From: an uncultured bacterium | GTDB lineage: Bacteria; Actinomycetota; Coriobacteriia; Coriobacteriales; Coriobacteriaceae | DNA length: 8,314 bases | Assembly (NCBI GenBank): GCA_905214895.1 | Contig: CAJMNP010000034.1 | Coordinates: 1 to 8,314, forward strand | Direction: 5' to 3' | Part shown: positions 1 through 5,579 of the stretch, piece by piece | Layout of the letters: every line of letters starts with the position of its first letter | Numbering within the stretch: the first letter of the stretch is position 1 | Made by a program: the position numbers and the translations under genes | Notes under the pieces: generated by a model | The model's database searches: none | The model's input: only the letters and a program-made list of their open reading frames with translations | Told to the model about the DNA's origin: nothing

Positions 1-436
1 AAGTTTGCTGCGGGGACAGCAGCTCGGGGATGTACGTCACGCCCACGGCGAGCAGTGCGCCCGAGACAGAGCCCAGGACAATGCGCGAGATAAACAGTAC
101 CTGGAAGTTGGGCGCCAACGCCATGACCAGGTTGCCGAGCACAAAGACGATGCTATAGCACACGAGCAGCTGATAGCGGCGGAATCGCCCCGTGCTGAGT
201 GCAAGCACCGGCGTGGCGATGGCGTAGACGAGTGCGAACACGCTGATGAGCTGGCCCGCAGTGGCAAGTGATATGCCGAGTTCCGTCGCCAAGTCGCTTT
301 CGATGCCGATGACCACGAACTCGGAGCAGCCGAGCGAGAATCCCAACAGCACGAGCAGCGCTAGGCAGAGCTTGGTGCGCGCGGGGGAGAGCGCGGCGGC
401 GGTTGACTTACTTTTAGGCGTGGTTGCGGCGGTCAA
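1..436 (-). CDS. MFS transporter, N-terminal part (runs off left edge)
   Basis: The first 145 residues of a major facilitator superfamily transporter are present; the gene continues beyond base 1. After a Lys/Ser/Thr/Ala-rich N-terminus come four hydrophobic helices (about residues 23-46, 59-80, 89-108 and 113-135). The helix 2-3 loop has a degenerate motif A (STGRFRR, 81-87), and helix 4 has the R-x3-G-x3-G pattern (R118, G122, G126). The SEFVVIG segment in helix 1 and the overall look fit the AraJ/YdhP-like DHA1 branch (drug, sugar or metabolite efflux). I chose the TTG at 436 because a GGAG ribosome-binding site lies 8 bases upstream; the nearby ATG at 458 is out of frame. The gene is divergent from the LpdD-Idi fusion gene and shares a 161-bp control region with it. 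Substrate unknown; export of an aromatic acid or its product is only a guess. Confidence 0.85.
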   Translation of the reverse strand, partial: MTAATTPKSKSTAAALSPARTKLCLALLVLLGFSLGCSEFVVIGIESDLATELGISLATAGQLISVFALVYAIATPVLALSTGRFRRYQLLVCYSIVFVLGNLVMALAPNFQVLFISRIVLGSVSGALLAVGVTYIPELLSPQQT

Positions 437-444
437 GGTTGTTA

Positions 445-448
445 CTCC
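445..448 (-). promoter_or_regulatory. Ribosome-binding site setting a TTG start
   Basis: GGAG on the minus strand (CTCC on plus) lies 8 bases before the TTG at 436. No in-frame ATG lies close upstream, so this site decides the start of the MFS gene. Confidence 0.6.
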
Positions 449-494
449 AATGTCGCATGAATAAGCGGGATTCAATCCCTGCAACTCTAACAGA

Positions 495-525
495 ATGTGA
501 CAAAGGGACAGTCCCTTTGTCACAT
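495..525. repeat. Perfect 15-bp-arm palindrome (repeat family A, copy 1)
   Basis: The arms TGTGACAAAGGGAC (496-509) and GTCCCTTTGTCACA (511-524) are perfect inverted repeats around A510, and A495/T525 extends them to 15 bp. Decayed relatives occur at 1541-1569 and 6445-6473. This copy sits between two divergent genes, has no T-tract, and lies directly upstream of a dyad and a promoter-like element. From memory, such GGGAC/GTCCC palindromes are dispersed in Collinsella and related genomes. It could be a REP-like dispersed element, a bidirectional RNA hairpin or a protein site. Confidence 0.85.
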
Positions 526-545
526 GGTGAGCTTGCCTGTATAGT
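517..545 (+). promoter_or_regulatory. Candidate sigma70-type promoter for the fusion gene
   Basis: TTGTCA (517-522) matches the -35 consensus at 5 of 6 positions. It is followed after 17 bases by TATAGT (540-545), 5 of 6 for the -10. The -35 lies inside the right arm of the palindrome, and the -10 overlaps the dyad at 535-557, so a protein on the dyad would block this promoter. A competing reading takes TTGCCT (533-538) as the -35, with the dyad inside an overlong spacer. Confidence 0.45.
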
Positions 546-557
546 CGCAATACAGGC
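535..557. promoter_or_regulatory. Candidate operator dyad, site 1
   Basis: GCCTGTAT (535-542) and ATACAGGC (550-557) form a perfect 8-bp inverted repeat around a 7-base spacer. The centre is about 50 bp before the start at 598. A closely similar dyad (CTGTAT-N7-ACACAG) occurs at 1678-1696 before the transporter gene, and both are preceded by the same GCTTG word. The size fits a MerR-type dyad or a LysR-type T-N11-A box (T540, A552). The local MerR protein (5580-6443) is one candidate binder; a LysR regulator encoded elsewhere is another. Confidence 0.5.
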
Positions 558-597
558 GAAGATGGTCTCAGGTACATCGCGGGCGACAGGAGATCCC

Positions 598-1545
598 ATG
601 GGTATGCACACGACAAAGGTTGCAGTGGGCGAGGGCAAGTTTACACTCGAGGCCCAGCTGACGGTGACGCCGCGAGGTATGGCGGTCTACGCCTGCTCGC
701 CGGAGTTTGCGCACCTGGGCGCCACGGCGCAGGCCATTCCGCGCCCCGAGCCCGGCCGCACGGCGACGGTGAGCATTCTCGCAGTGCCTTGCCATCGAGA
801 CGAGATCCCGGCGCACGATATCGCGGCGGCGCTGGCCACGCGCTTTGATGTGCCGGTCGTTGCAAGCACGGGTTTTCATGTTGAGCAGGCGAGCGGGGAC
901 GACTTGCAGCGCATGCTCGATACCACCAAGGAGCTCATCGCCGCGCTCGAGGAGGCCGCAGCCCGCATTCTGCGCGCCGGCTGGGATGAGGGCGGCGCAG
1001 GCGCCGAGGTCGTGGCGGTCAATGGCGCGACTGGCGAGGCGCTCGGCCCCGTCGATCGCATCGAAGCCCATGTGGGCGAGGGCATTCTGCACCAGGCATT
1101 TTTGACGCTTTTGGTCGAGGGTCAGGGCGAAGACGCGCGCCTGCTGCTCTGTCGCCGCAGTCCGCTCAAGCGCCTGTGGGGCGGGGTGCTGGCCGATGGC
1201 TGTGCCGGTCATCCGCTCCCCGGGGAAGACGTCGCGGCCGCTACGGCGCGCCGCATCGGCGAGGAGCTCGGCATCAAGCGTGAGCCCGATCAGCTCAAGC
1301 ACCTCGGACACGTGGTGTACCGCGAGGACCACGGCGACGGCCACTGCGAGTGCGAATGGTGCGAGGTGTTCGCAGCCCATGTTGAGCCGGGCGAGCTGCA
1401 TATCAACCAAGAGGAGATCTCGGAGGTGCGCCCGGTCGCCCCGTCCGAGCTCGACGGCTACCTGCGGGGTCGCCCCGAGCGGCTGGCCCCCTGGCTCCGC
1501 GAGGCTCTGGAGGTCCCATCCATCCGTACGGCCCTCGCTATGTAA
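598..1545 (+). CDS. LpdD-like / Idi-like (Nudix) fusion protein
   Basis: A 315-residue protein starting at ATG 598 (AGGAG at 588-592; ATG 604 is also possible). Residues 1 to about 125 resemble LpdD, the small prenylated-flavin chaperone of gallate decarboxylase operons: HLGATAQAIPRP (39-50) and VVASTGFHVEQAS (87-99) match that family as I remember it. Residues about 150-315 resemble type 1 isopentenyl-diphosphate isomerase. The E. coli Idi metal ligands H25, H32, H69, E114 and E116 correspond to H158, H165, H205, E251 and E253, and Mg-binding E87 to E223. The catalytic Cys67 position is A203, with a cysteine one residue earlier (C202). The nearby ubiD and ubiX genes suggest a role in prenyl-FMN supply: making or holding DMAP(P) and escorting the cofactor to UbiD. 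Isomerase, DMAPP phosphohydrolase and pure binding protein all remain open. The TAA stop falls inside repeat A copy 2. Confidence 0.8.
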   Translation: MGMHTTKVAVGEGKFTLEAQLTVTPRGMAVYACSPEFAHLGATAQAIPRPEPGRTATVSILAVPCHRDEIPAHDIAAALATRFDVPVVASTGFHVEQASGDDLQRMLDTTKELIAALEEAAARILRAGWDEGGAGAEVVAVNGATGEALGPVDRIEAHVGEGILHQAFLTLLVEGQGEDARLLLCRRSPLKRLWGGVLADGCAGHPLPGEDVAAATARRIGEELGIKREPDQLKHLGHVVYREDHGDGHCECEWCEVFAAHVEPGELHINQEEISEVRPVAPSELDGYLRGRPERLAPWLREALEVPSIRTALAM

Positions 1546-1569
1546 CAAAGGTACAGTCCCTTTGCCATA
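1541..1569. repeat. Decayed palindrome (repeat family A, copy 2)
   Basis: These 29 bases match the 496-524 palindrome at 25 positions and have the same centre, with three mismatched pairs and one G-T pair between the arms. The fusion gene's TAA (1543-1545) lies within the left arm. Repeat B begins two bases after this element. Confidence 0.7.
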
Positions 1570-1570
1570 T

Positions 1571-1638
1571 CCAAACCGTCACAACATTTGATGAAAATCT
1601 CGAAAACGAGGAAAAGCGTCGAATGTTGTGACGGTTTT
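1571..1638. repeat. Compound hairpin element (repeat family B, copy 1), possible terminator
   Basis: The 19-nt arms at 1573-1591 and 1619-1637 (AAACCGTCACAACATTTGA and its complement, one G-T pair) enclose a small hairpin, CTCG-AAAA-CGAG (1599-1610). GAAAA recurs at exact 9-base steps (1593, 1602, 1611). A T-run (1635-1639) follows the right arm and an A-run precedes the left, so the RNA could terminate transcription on either strand. It matches 6493-6560 with 2 differences in 68. Both copies lie just after a gene end and a family A palindrome. The outer arms share GTCACA/TGTGAC with family A. Confidence 0.85.
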
Positions 1639-1671
1639 TGCCCAGAGGATCGCTTCTCATCCAAAAATCCC

Positions 1672-1696
1672 GCTTGACTGTATTGCAACAACACAG
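1672..1696. promoter_or_regulatory. Candidate operator/promoter, site 2 (transporter gene)
   Basis: GCTTGACTGTAT (1672-1683) matches GCTTGCCTGTAT (531-542) except at one base. It continues as a dyad CTGTAT-N7-ACACAG (1678-1696) with one mismatch and the same 7-base spacer as site 1. TTGACT (1674-1679) is a good -35 candidate, but no clear -10 is visible at 17-20 bases. The site lies about 100 bp before the transporter start. Confidence 0.45.
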
Positions 1697-1704
1697 CGCA
1701 ACGT

Positions 1705-1735
1705 AAGGGGTGTCCGATAACGGGCGCCCCTTTTT
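1705..1735 (+). terminator. Rho-independent terminator-like hairpin in the transporter leader
   Basis: A 12-bp stem (AAGGGGTGTCCG 1705-1716 with CGGGCGCCCCTT 1721-1732; two G-T pairs, tetraloop ATAA) runs into a five-T tract at 1731-1735. It is the best intrinsic terminator shape in the window. It lies downstream of the fusion gene and of repeat B, but also between the site-2 motif and the transporter start at 1789. It could end read-through from upstream, or act as an attenuator or 5' mRNA structure if transcription starts near 1674. Confidence 0.7.
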
Positions 1736-1788
1736 AAGTGGCAACGTGGCTGCGAATCCGGAGCGCCCCCAACAAGAAAGGTGGGGAG

Positions 1789-3246
1789 ATGGAAGCGGAA
1801 AAGAAGGCGTTTAAGATCACCAAGCGCGAAATTGGCTTTGTGCTGGGTATCGTTGTCTTTTTGCTGGTGAAGTTTCTTCCTTTGGCGGAGCTGAGCTCGA
1901 CGGTCGAGCTCACGGTCGGCGCTCAGACCTGTCTGGCACTGACGCTCGCCACGGTGGTGTTCTGGGCATGTGGCGTGGCGCAGCCGGGCTTTGTGGGCCT
2001 GCTCTACTGCGCGCTGCTCGTTCTGTTCAAGGTGTGCGTGGACGACACGGGCGCCGCGAGCATCTCGGCGACAGTCGCCTCCACGTTTAGCTCGTGGACC
2101 AAAGCCACCATGTGGCTCGTCATTGGTGCCTACCTCATCGCCAGCGCGGTCAAGGAGTCGGGCCTGGGCGAGCGCATTGCCTATGCGTTTATGCTCAAGT
2201 TCGTGCGCGACGCCAAGTCGCTCATCATCTCGATCTTCGCGCTCACCTTTGTGCTGTCGCTGCTGATCCCGCATCCGTTCCCCCGCGCCTTCCTCATCCT
2301 CGCCGTCGTCTCGGTCATCGCCGAGTCCGCCGGCTACGGTGACGACGACAAGGGTAAGCTCGGCTTCCTCGTGTTTGCCGCTGCTGCCCCGGGCTCCATG
2401 TTCTTCCTGACGGGCGACTCCACGCTCAACCCGCTCGTCGCGCAGTACAGCGCCGAGGCCGGCGGCATGAGCCCGTCGTTTGTCGACTGGTTCCTGTACA
2501 TGAGCGTGCCTATGCTGGTCGCGCTGCTGTGCACCCTGTTCCTGGGCCTCCTCCTCTTTAAGCCCAGCAAGGAGCTCGTCTACGATCGCGAGCAGATCGT
2601 GGCCAAGCAGGCCGCGCTCGGCAAGCTCTCCGTTAAGGAGATCCGCACCGTCGTGTGGCTTGTCATCGCCATCGCGCTGTGGCTCACCGTCTCGGGCGAT
2701 TACATCGGCTGGGTGACGCTTGCCATCGGCGTCTGCCTCGCCATGCCCATCATCGGCGAGGTCCTCACTCCCGCCAGCTGGAACGCTGTCGACATCAAGT
2801 CCCTCATGTTCCTGACGGCCGCCATGGCCGTGGGTTCCGTGGGCGGTGCCACCGGCATGAACGCCTGGATCGCCGATGTCGTGCTTCCCAGCTCCGTGCC
2901 CGAGAACATCTTCCTGTTCGCCCTGCTTGTCGCCGCGCTTTCCATGATCATCCACATGTTCATGGGCTCGGTCATGGCCGTGCTCGGCGTGTGCGTGCCG
3001 GCGTTCATCAGCTTTGCGGCCGGCTCCAGCGTGAGCCCGCTCGCCGTGGCGCTCATCGTCTTTACGTCCATCAACATCCACTACATCCTGCCGTTCCATA
3101 ACCTGCCGATCCTTATCGGCGAGGGCAAGGACGCTGGCGGCTACACCTCCAAAGAGGCTATGCGCATGGGCATTCCCCTCACTGCGGTCGTCTTTATCGT
3201 CGTGCTGGTCGAGGCCGCCTGGTTCCACCTCTTTGGCCTGATGTAA
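1789..3246 (+). CDS. DASS/CitT-type carboxylate:cation transporter
   Basis: A 485-residue polytopic membrane protein of the SLC13/DASS (ion transporter superfamily) type, which carries di-, tri- or other carboxylates with Na+ or by exchange. There are about 11-12 hydrophobic segments. The first-half substrate loop reads FFLTGDSTLNP (205-215), like the FLTG-x-x-NPL loop of CitT-type members. The matching second-half loop is HMFMGSVMAV (389-398). Near the C-terminus, a Gly-rich stretch followed by YTSKEAMRMG (452-461) is also typical. I chose ATG 1789 because an AGGTGG-type ribosome-binding site (1779-1784) precedes it; an in-frame GTG at 1738 overlaps the terminator tail region and has none. 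It is followed after 141 bp by the ubiD-family gene, so uptake of the aromatic acid to be decarboxylated, or acid/product exchange, is a reasonable inference. Family: confident. Substrate: inferred. Confidence 0.88.
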   Translation: MEAEKKAFKITKREIGFVLGIVVFLLVKFLPLAELSSTVELTVGAQTCLALTLATVVFWACGVAQPGFVGLLYCALLVLFKVCVDDTGAASISATVASTFSSWTKATMWLVIGAYLIASAVKESGLGERIAYAFMLKFVRDAKSLIISIFALTFVLSLLIPHPFPRAFLILAVVSVIAESAGYGDDDKGKLGFLVFAAAAPGSMFFLTGDSTLNPLVAQYSAEAGGMSPSFVDWFLYMSVPMLVALLCTLFLGLLLFKPSKELVYDREQIVAKQAALGKLSVKEIRTVVWLVIAIALWLTVSGDYIGWVTLAIGVCLAMPIIGEVLTPASWNAVDIKSLMFLTAAMAVGSVGGATGMNAWIADVVLPSSVPENIFLFALLVAALSMIIHMFMGSVMAVLGVCVPAFISFAAGSSVSPLAVALIVFTSINIHYILPFHNLPILIGEGKDAGGYTSKEAMRMGIPLTAVVFIVVLVEAAWFHLFGLM

Positions 3247-3251
3247 GCAGT

Positions 3252-3283
3252 CGAGTGCTTGGCTGTAATTAGCCGAGTGCTTG
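3252..3283 (+). promoter_or_regulatory. Direct repeats and half-site 3 upstream of the decarboxylase gene
   Basis: CGAGTGCTTG occurs at 3252-3261 and 3274-3283, 22 bp apart (about two helical turns), and CGAGTGC recurs at 3289-3295. The first copy runs into GCTTGGCTGTAA (3257-3268), which fits the GCTTGNCTGTAW word of sites 1 and 2; the right half of the dyad is not conserved here. TTGGCT (3259-3264) could serve as a -35, but the -10 is weak. Confidence 0.35.
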
Positions 3284-3341
3284 AACTGCGAGTGCCCGAG
3301 CGCCCCATCTATGAGCGCTGCGGCCCCATTACGTTACCAAG

Positions 3342-3363
3342 CCGGCGGCACTCCCGCCGCCGG
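3342..3363 (+). other. GC-rich hairpin just before the ubiD-family ribosome-binding site
   Basis: CCGGCGGC (3342-3349) and GCCGCCGG (3356-3363) form a perfect 8-bp stem with a 6-base loop. There is no T-tract, so it is not a standard terminator. It ends 11 bases before AAAGGAG (3375-3381) and could stabilise the downstream mRNA or influence translation. Confidence 0.5.
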
Positions 3364-3387
3364 ACACTCTCCCGAAAGGAGCACGCT

Positions 3388-4875
3388 ATGTCCACTACCG
3401 ATGCTTCCCAGATCCACGATCTGCGCTCCGCGCTCGACTTTTTGCGCGAGATGCCGGGCCAGCTGCTCGAGACCGACACCCAGGTCGACGCGGACGCCGA
3501 GGTCTCGGGCGTCTATCGTCGCGTCGGTGCCGGCGGCACCGTTATGCGTCCGACCAAAGAGGGCCCGGCGATGGTCTTCAACAACGTCAAGGGCTTTGAC
3601 GATGCCAAGGTCTGCATCGGCATGCTTGCCAGCCGCAAGCGCGTTGCCGCCCTGCTCGACCTCGACGAGGAGCACCTGGGCCTCGAGATCGGCAAGCGCT
3701 TCGAGAACCTGATCGCGCCCGAGCGGATCGCCGAGGGTGCGCACGTCGACTGCCAGGAGGTCGTGTACAAGGCGACCGACGAGGGCTTTGACCTGCGCAA
3801 GATCATTCCCGCTCCTACCAACACGCCCGTCGACGGCGGCCCCTACATCACCATGGGCCTCGCCTACGGCACGAGCCCCGACGGCTCCCAGTCCGACGTG
3901 ACCATCCACCGCTTCTCCTGCGTCGACAAGGACAAGCTCGCCATGTGGATCACCCCGGGCAGCCGTCACCTTGGCGCCTTCTTTGACGAGTACTGCCAGC
4001 GCGGCGAGGACATGCCCATTTCCATCTCCATCGGCCTGGACCCCGCTGTGTACATGTGCTGCGGTTTTGAGGCTCCCACCACGCCGCTCGGCTTCAACGA
4101 GTTGCAAATTGCCGGCGCCCTGCGCGGCCACGCTGTCGAGCTTGCCGACTGCGTCACCGTTCCGCAGAAGTGCATTGCCAATGCCGAGTATGTGCTCGAG
4201 GGCTACCTCATGCACGACGAGACCATCAACGAGGACGTCAACGGCCACGGCTACGCCATGCCCGAGTTCCCCGGCTACACCGGCGGCGCCAAGGTCTGCC
4301 CGGTGATCAAGATCACCGCCGTCACCACGCGCGTCAATCCCATCATGGAGAGCTGCATCGGCCCTTCGCACGAGCACGTGTCCATGGCCGGTATCCCCAC
4401 CGAGGCTTCCATCTACAAGATGGTCGAGACCGCTATCCCGGGCCGCCTGCTCAACGTCCACGCTGCCCCCTGCGGCGGCGGCAAGTTCGTTGCCATCATG
4501 CAGTTTAAGAAGTCGAGCAAAAATGACGAGGGCCGTCAGCGCAACGCCGCCATGCTCGCCTTCTCGGCGTTCTCCGAGCTCAAGCACGTCATCCTTGTTG
4601 ACGAGGATGTCGATATCTTCGATATGAGCGACGTGATGTGGGCCATGACCACGCGCTTCCAGGCCGACGTGGACCTCATCACCATCCCCGGCTGCCACTG
4701 CCACGTGCTCGACCCGTCCAACGATCCCGCGTTCGACCCCACGATCCGCGAGCACGGCATCGCCTGCAAGGCCATCTTCGACTGCACGGTCCCGTTCGAC
4801 CTCAAGAAGAACTTCATCCGCTCGCAGTTCATGGAGATCGACAAGGACAAGTGGGCCGCGGAGCTCGCTTTCTAG
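3388..4875 (+). CDS. lpdC: UbiD-family hydroxyarylate decarboxylase, LpdC-like
   Basis: A 495-residue prenyl-FMN-dependent decarboxylase that removes CO2 from an aromatic acid in the cytosol. It closely resembles Lactobacillus plantarum LpdC (gallate/protocatechuate decarboxylase, about 490 residues) as I remember it: SGVYRRVGAGGTV (40-52), GPAMVFNNVKGF, YKATDEGFDLRK, PAPTNTP, SDVTIHR (ending at R175), IPTEASI, LVDEDVDIFDM and TRFQAD. R175 and the Glu residues of AEYVLEG (E267, E271) probably belong to the Arg-Glu-Glu active-site set, although exact numbering needs an alignment. ATG 3388 has AAAGGAG six bases upstream; the open frame reaches back to 3259 without a comparable site. A ubiX-family gene follows after 33 bp. 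Substrate is not readable from sequence: gallate, protocatechuate and other hydroxybenzoates are all possible. Confidence 0.92.
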   Translation: MSTTDASQIHDLRSALDFLREMPGQLLETDTQVDADAEVSGVYRRVGAGGTVMRPTKEGPAMVFNNVKGFDDAKVCIGMLASRKRVAALLDLDEEHLGLEIGKRFENLIAPERIAEGAHVDCQEVVYKATDEGFDLRKIIPAPTNTPVDGGPYITMGLAYGTSPDGSQSDVTIHRFSCVDKDKLAMWITPGSRHLGAFFDEYCQRGEDMPISISIGLDPAVYMCCGFEAPTTPLGFNELQIAGALRGHAVELADCVTVPQKCIANAEYVLEGYLMHDETINEDVNGHGYAMPEFPGYTGGAKVCPVIKITAVTTRVNPIMESCIGPSHEHVSMAGIPTEASIYKMVETAIPGRLLNVHAAPCGGGKFVAIMQFKKSSKNDEGRQRNAAMLAFSAFSELKHVILVDEDVDIFDMSDVMWAMTTRFQADVDLITIPGCHCHVLDPSNDPAFDPTIREHGIACKAIFDCTVPFDLKKNFIRSQFMEIDKDKWAAELAF

Positions 4876-4908
4876 TAAGTAGCCCTACCAAGTAGTTAAG
4901 GAGTTGTC

Positions 4909-5487
4909 ATGCCTGAGTCTTCTGTCCGTCCCCGTCGCATTGTCGTTGGCGTGTCTGGCGCCAGCGGCGCCGCACTGGGCCTTGAGTGCCTCAAATGCCT
5001 GCGTCAGGCTGGTGCCGAGTCGGCGCTTGTCGTCACGCGCGGGGGAGAGATCACCATCGAGCAGGAGCTCGGCATGACGCTCGACGAGTATGCCACGCAT
5101 GCCGATGTGGTCTACGACAACAAGAACATCGGCGCTGCCATCGCAAGCGGCACCTATCCGGTCGACGGCATGATTGTGGCCCCTTGCTCCATGAAGACGC
5201 TCGCCGGCATTGCGAGCGGCTACAGCGAAAACCTGTTGCTGCGTGCGGCCGACGTGCAGATGAAAGAGCAGCGCCGCCTGGTGCTCATGGTGCGCGAGAC
5301 GCCCTTCAGCGCCATTCACGTCGATAACATGGCGCGCCTTGCGCGCGTACCGGGCGTCATGCTCATGCCGCCCATGCTCACGTTTTACAACGGCCCCGCC
5401 ACGCTCGATGACGCGGTGCACCACATCGCCGCCAAGGCGCTCGAGGCCGTCGGCGTGTCATGCGCAAACTATAAGCGCTGGTCATAG
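4909..5487 (+). CDS. lpdB: UbiX-family flavin prenyltransferase, LpdB-like
   Basis: A 192-residue enzyme that joins a dimethylallyl group from DMAP to FMN, making the prenyl-FMN used by UbiD-type decarboxylases. The N-terminal GVSGASG (14-20) is the FMN phosphate-binding loop. APCSMKTLAGIASGYS (91-106) and R112, K119 and E130 (in VRETP) reproduce the spacing of P. aeruginosa UbiX R122, K129 and E140. TFY (Y160) corresponds to Y169, and K176 stands where that enzyme has R185, a conservative change. AAGGAG (4898-4903) sets the ATG start. It lies 33 bp after the lpdC-like gene and is almost certainly co-transcribed with it. Paired with an LpdC-like UbiD, it is better named LpdB-like than housekeeping ubiX. 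No BsdD/VdcD-type small third subunit follows. Confidence 0.93.
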   Translation: MPESSVRPRRIVVGVSGASGAALGLECLKCLRQAGAESALVVTRGGEITIEQELGMTLDEYATHADVVYDNKNIGAAIASGTYPVDGMIVAPCSMKTLAGIASGYSENLLLRAADVQMKEQRRLVLMVRETPFSAIHVDNMARLARVPGVMLMPPMLTFYNGPATLDDAVHHIAAKALEAVGVSCANYKRWS

Positions 5488-5519
5488 GCGTCTTTAGGGT
5501 AGGATACGAGTAGTGTTTG

Positions 5520-5549
5520 AGCCCGCTGCCCCTGTGGGCGGCGGGCTTT
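5520..5549 (+). terminator. Weak terminator-like hairpin between lpdB-like and merR genes
   Basis: AGCCCGCTGCC (5520-5530) pairs with GGCGGCGGGCT (5537-5547) around a 6-base loop, with one G-T pair. Only TTT follows, so termination would be inefficient. It could limit read-through from lpdB into the regulator gene or form a structured leader for it. Confidence 0.45.
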
Positions 5550-5579
5550 GTGCGCAAAAAGGATGTGTCGGGAGGACCT

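Noticed and set aside
424..597. In-frame upstream extension of the fusion gene
   Set aside because: It would translate the palindrome and the operator dyad, starts at TTG without a ribosome-binding site, and overlaps the divergent MFS start. ATG 598 has a good AGGAG.
568..1548. A 326-codon minus-strand open frame across the fusion gene
   Set aside because: Shadow frame; the plus strand carries the conserved Idi-type metal ligands in order.
1657..3228. A 523-codon open frame on the minus strand across the transporter gene
   Set aside because: Its product is rich in His, Asp, Glu, Arg and Gly, with no membrane or domain pattern, and it mirrors a clear transporter on the plus strand. It is an antisense artefact of high-GC codon use.
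1789..3246. Absence of the classical Ser-Asn-Thr motifs in the transporter as an anomaly
   Set aside because: As I recall the family, CitT-type DASS members have variant loops of the FLTG-x-x-NPL kind, so this looks like normal subfamily variation.
3334..4755. A 473-codon minus-strand open frame across the decarboxylase gene
   Set aside because: Low-complexity Val/Gly/Asp/His composition and no ribosome-binding site; the plus strand encodes an unmistakable UbiD-family protein.
4876..4908. A small BsdD/VdcD-type third subunit gene beside the decarboxylase genes
   Set aside because: The gaps around ubiD and ubiX are too short, and no Cys-rich frame of about 75 residues is present in 3247-5579. 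The D-type function here more likely lies in the fusion protein.
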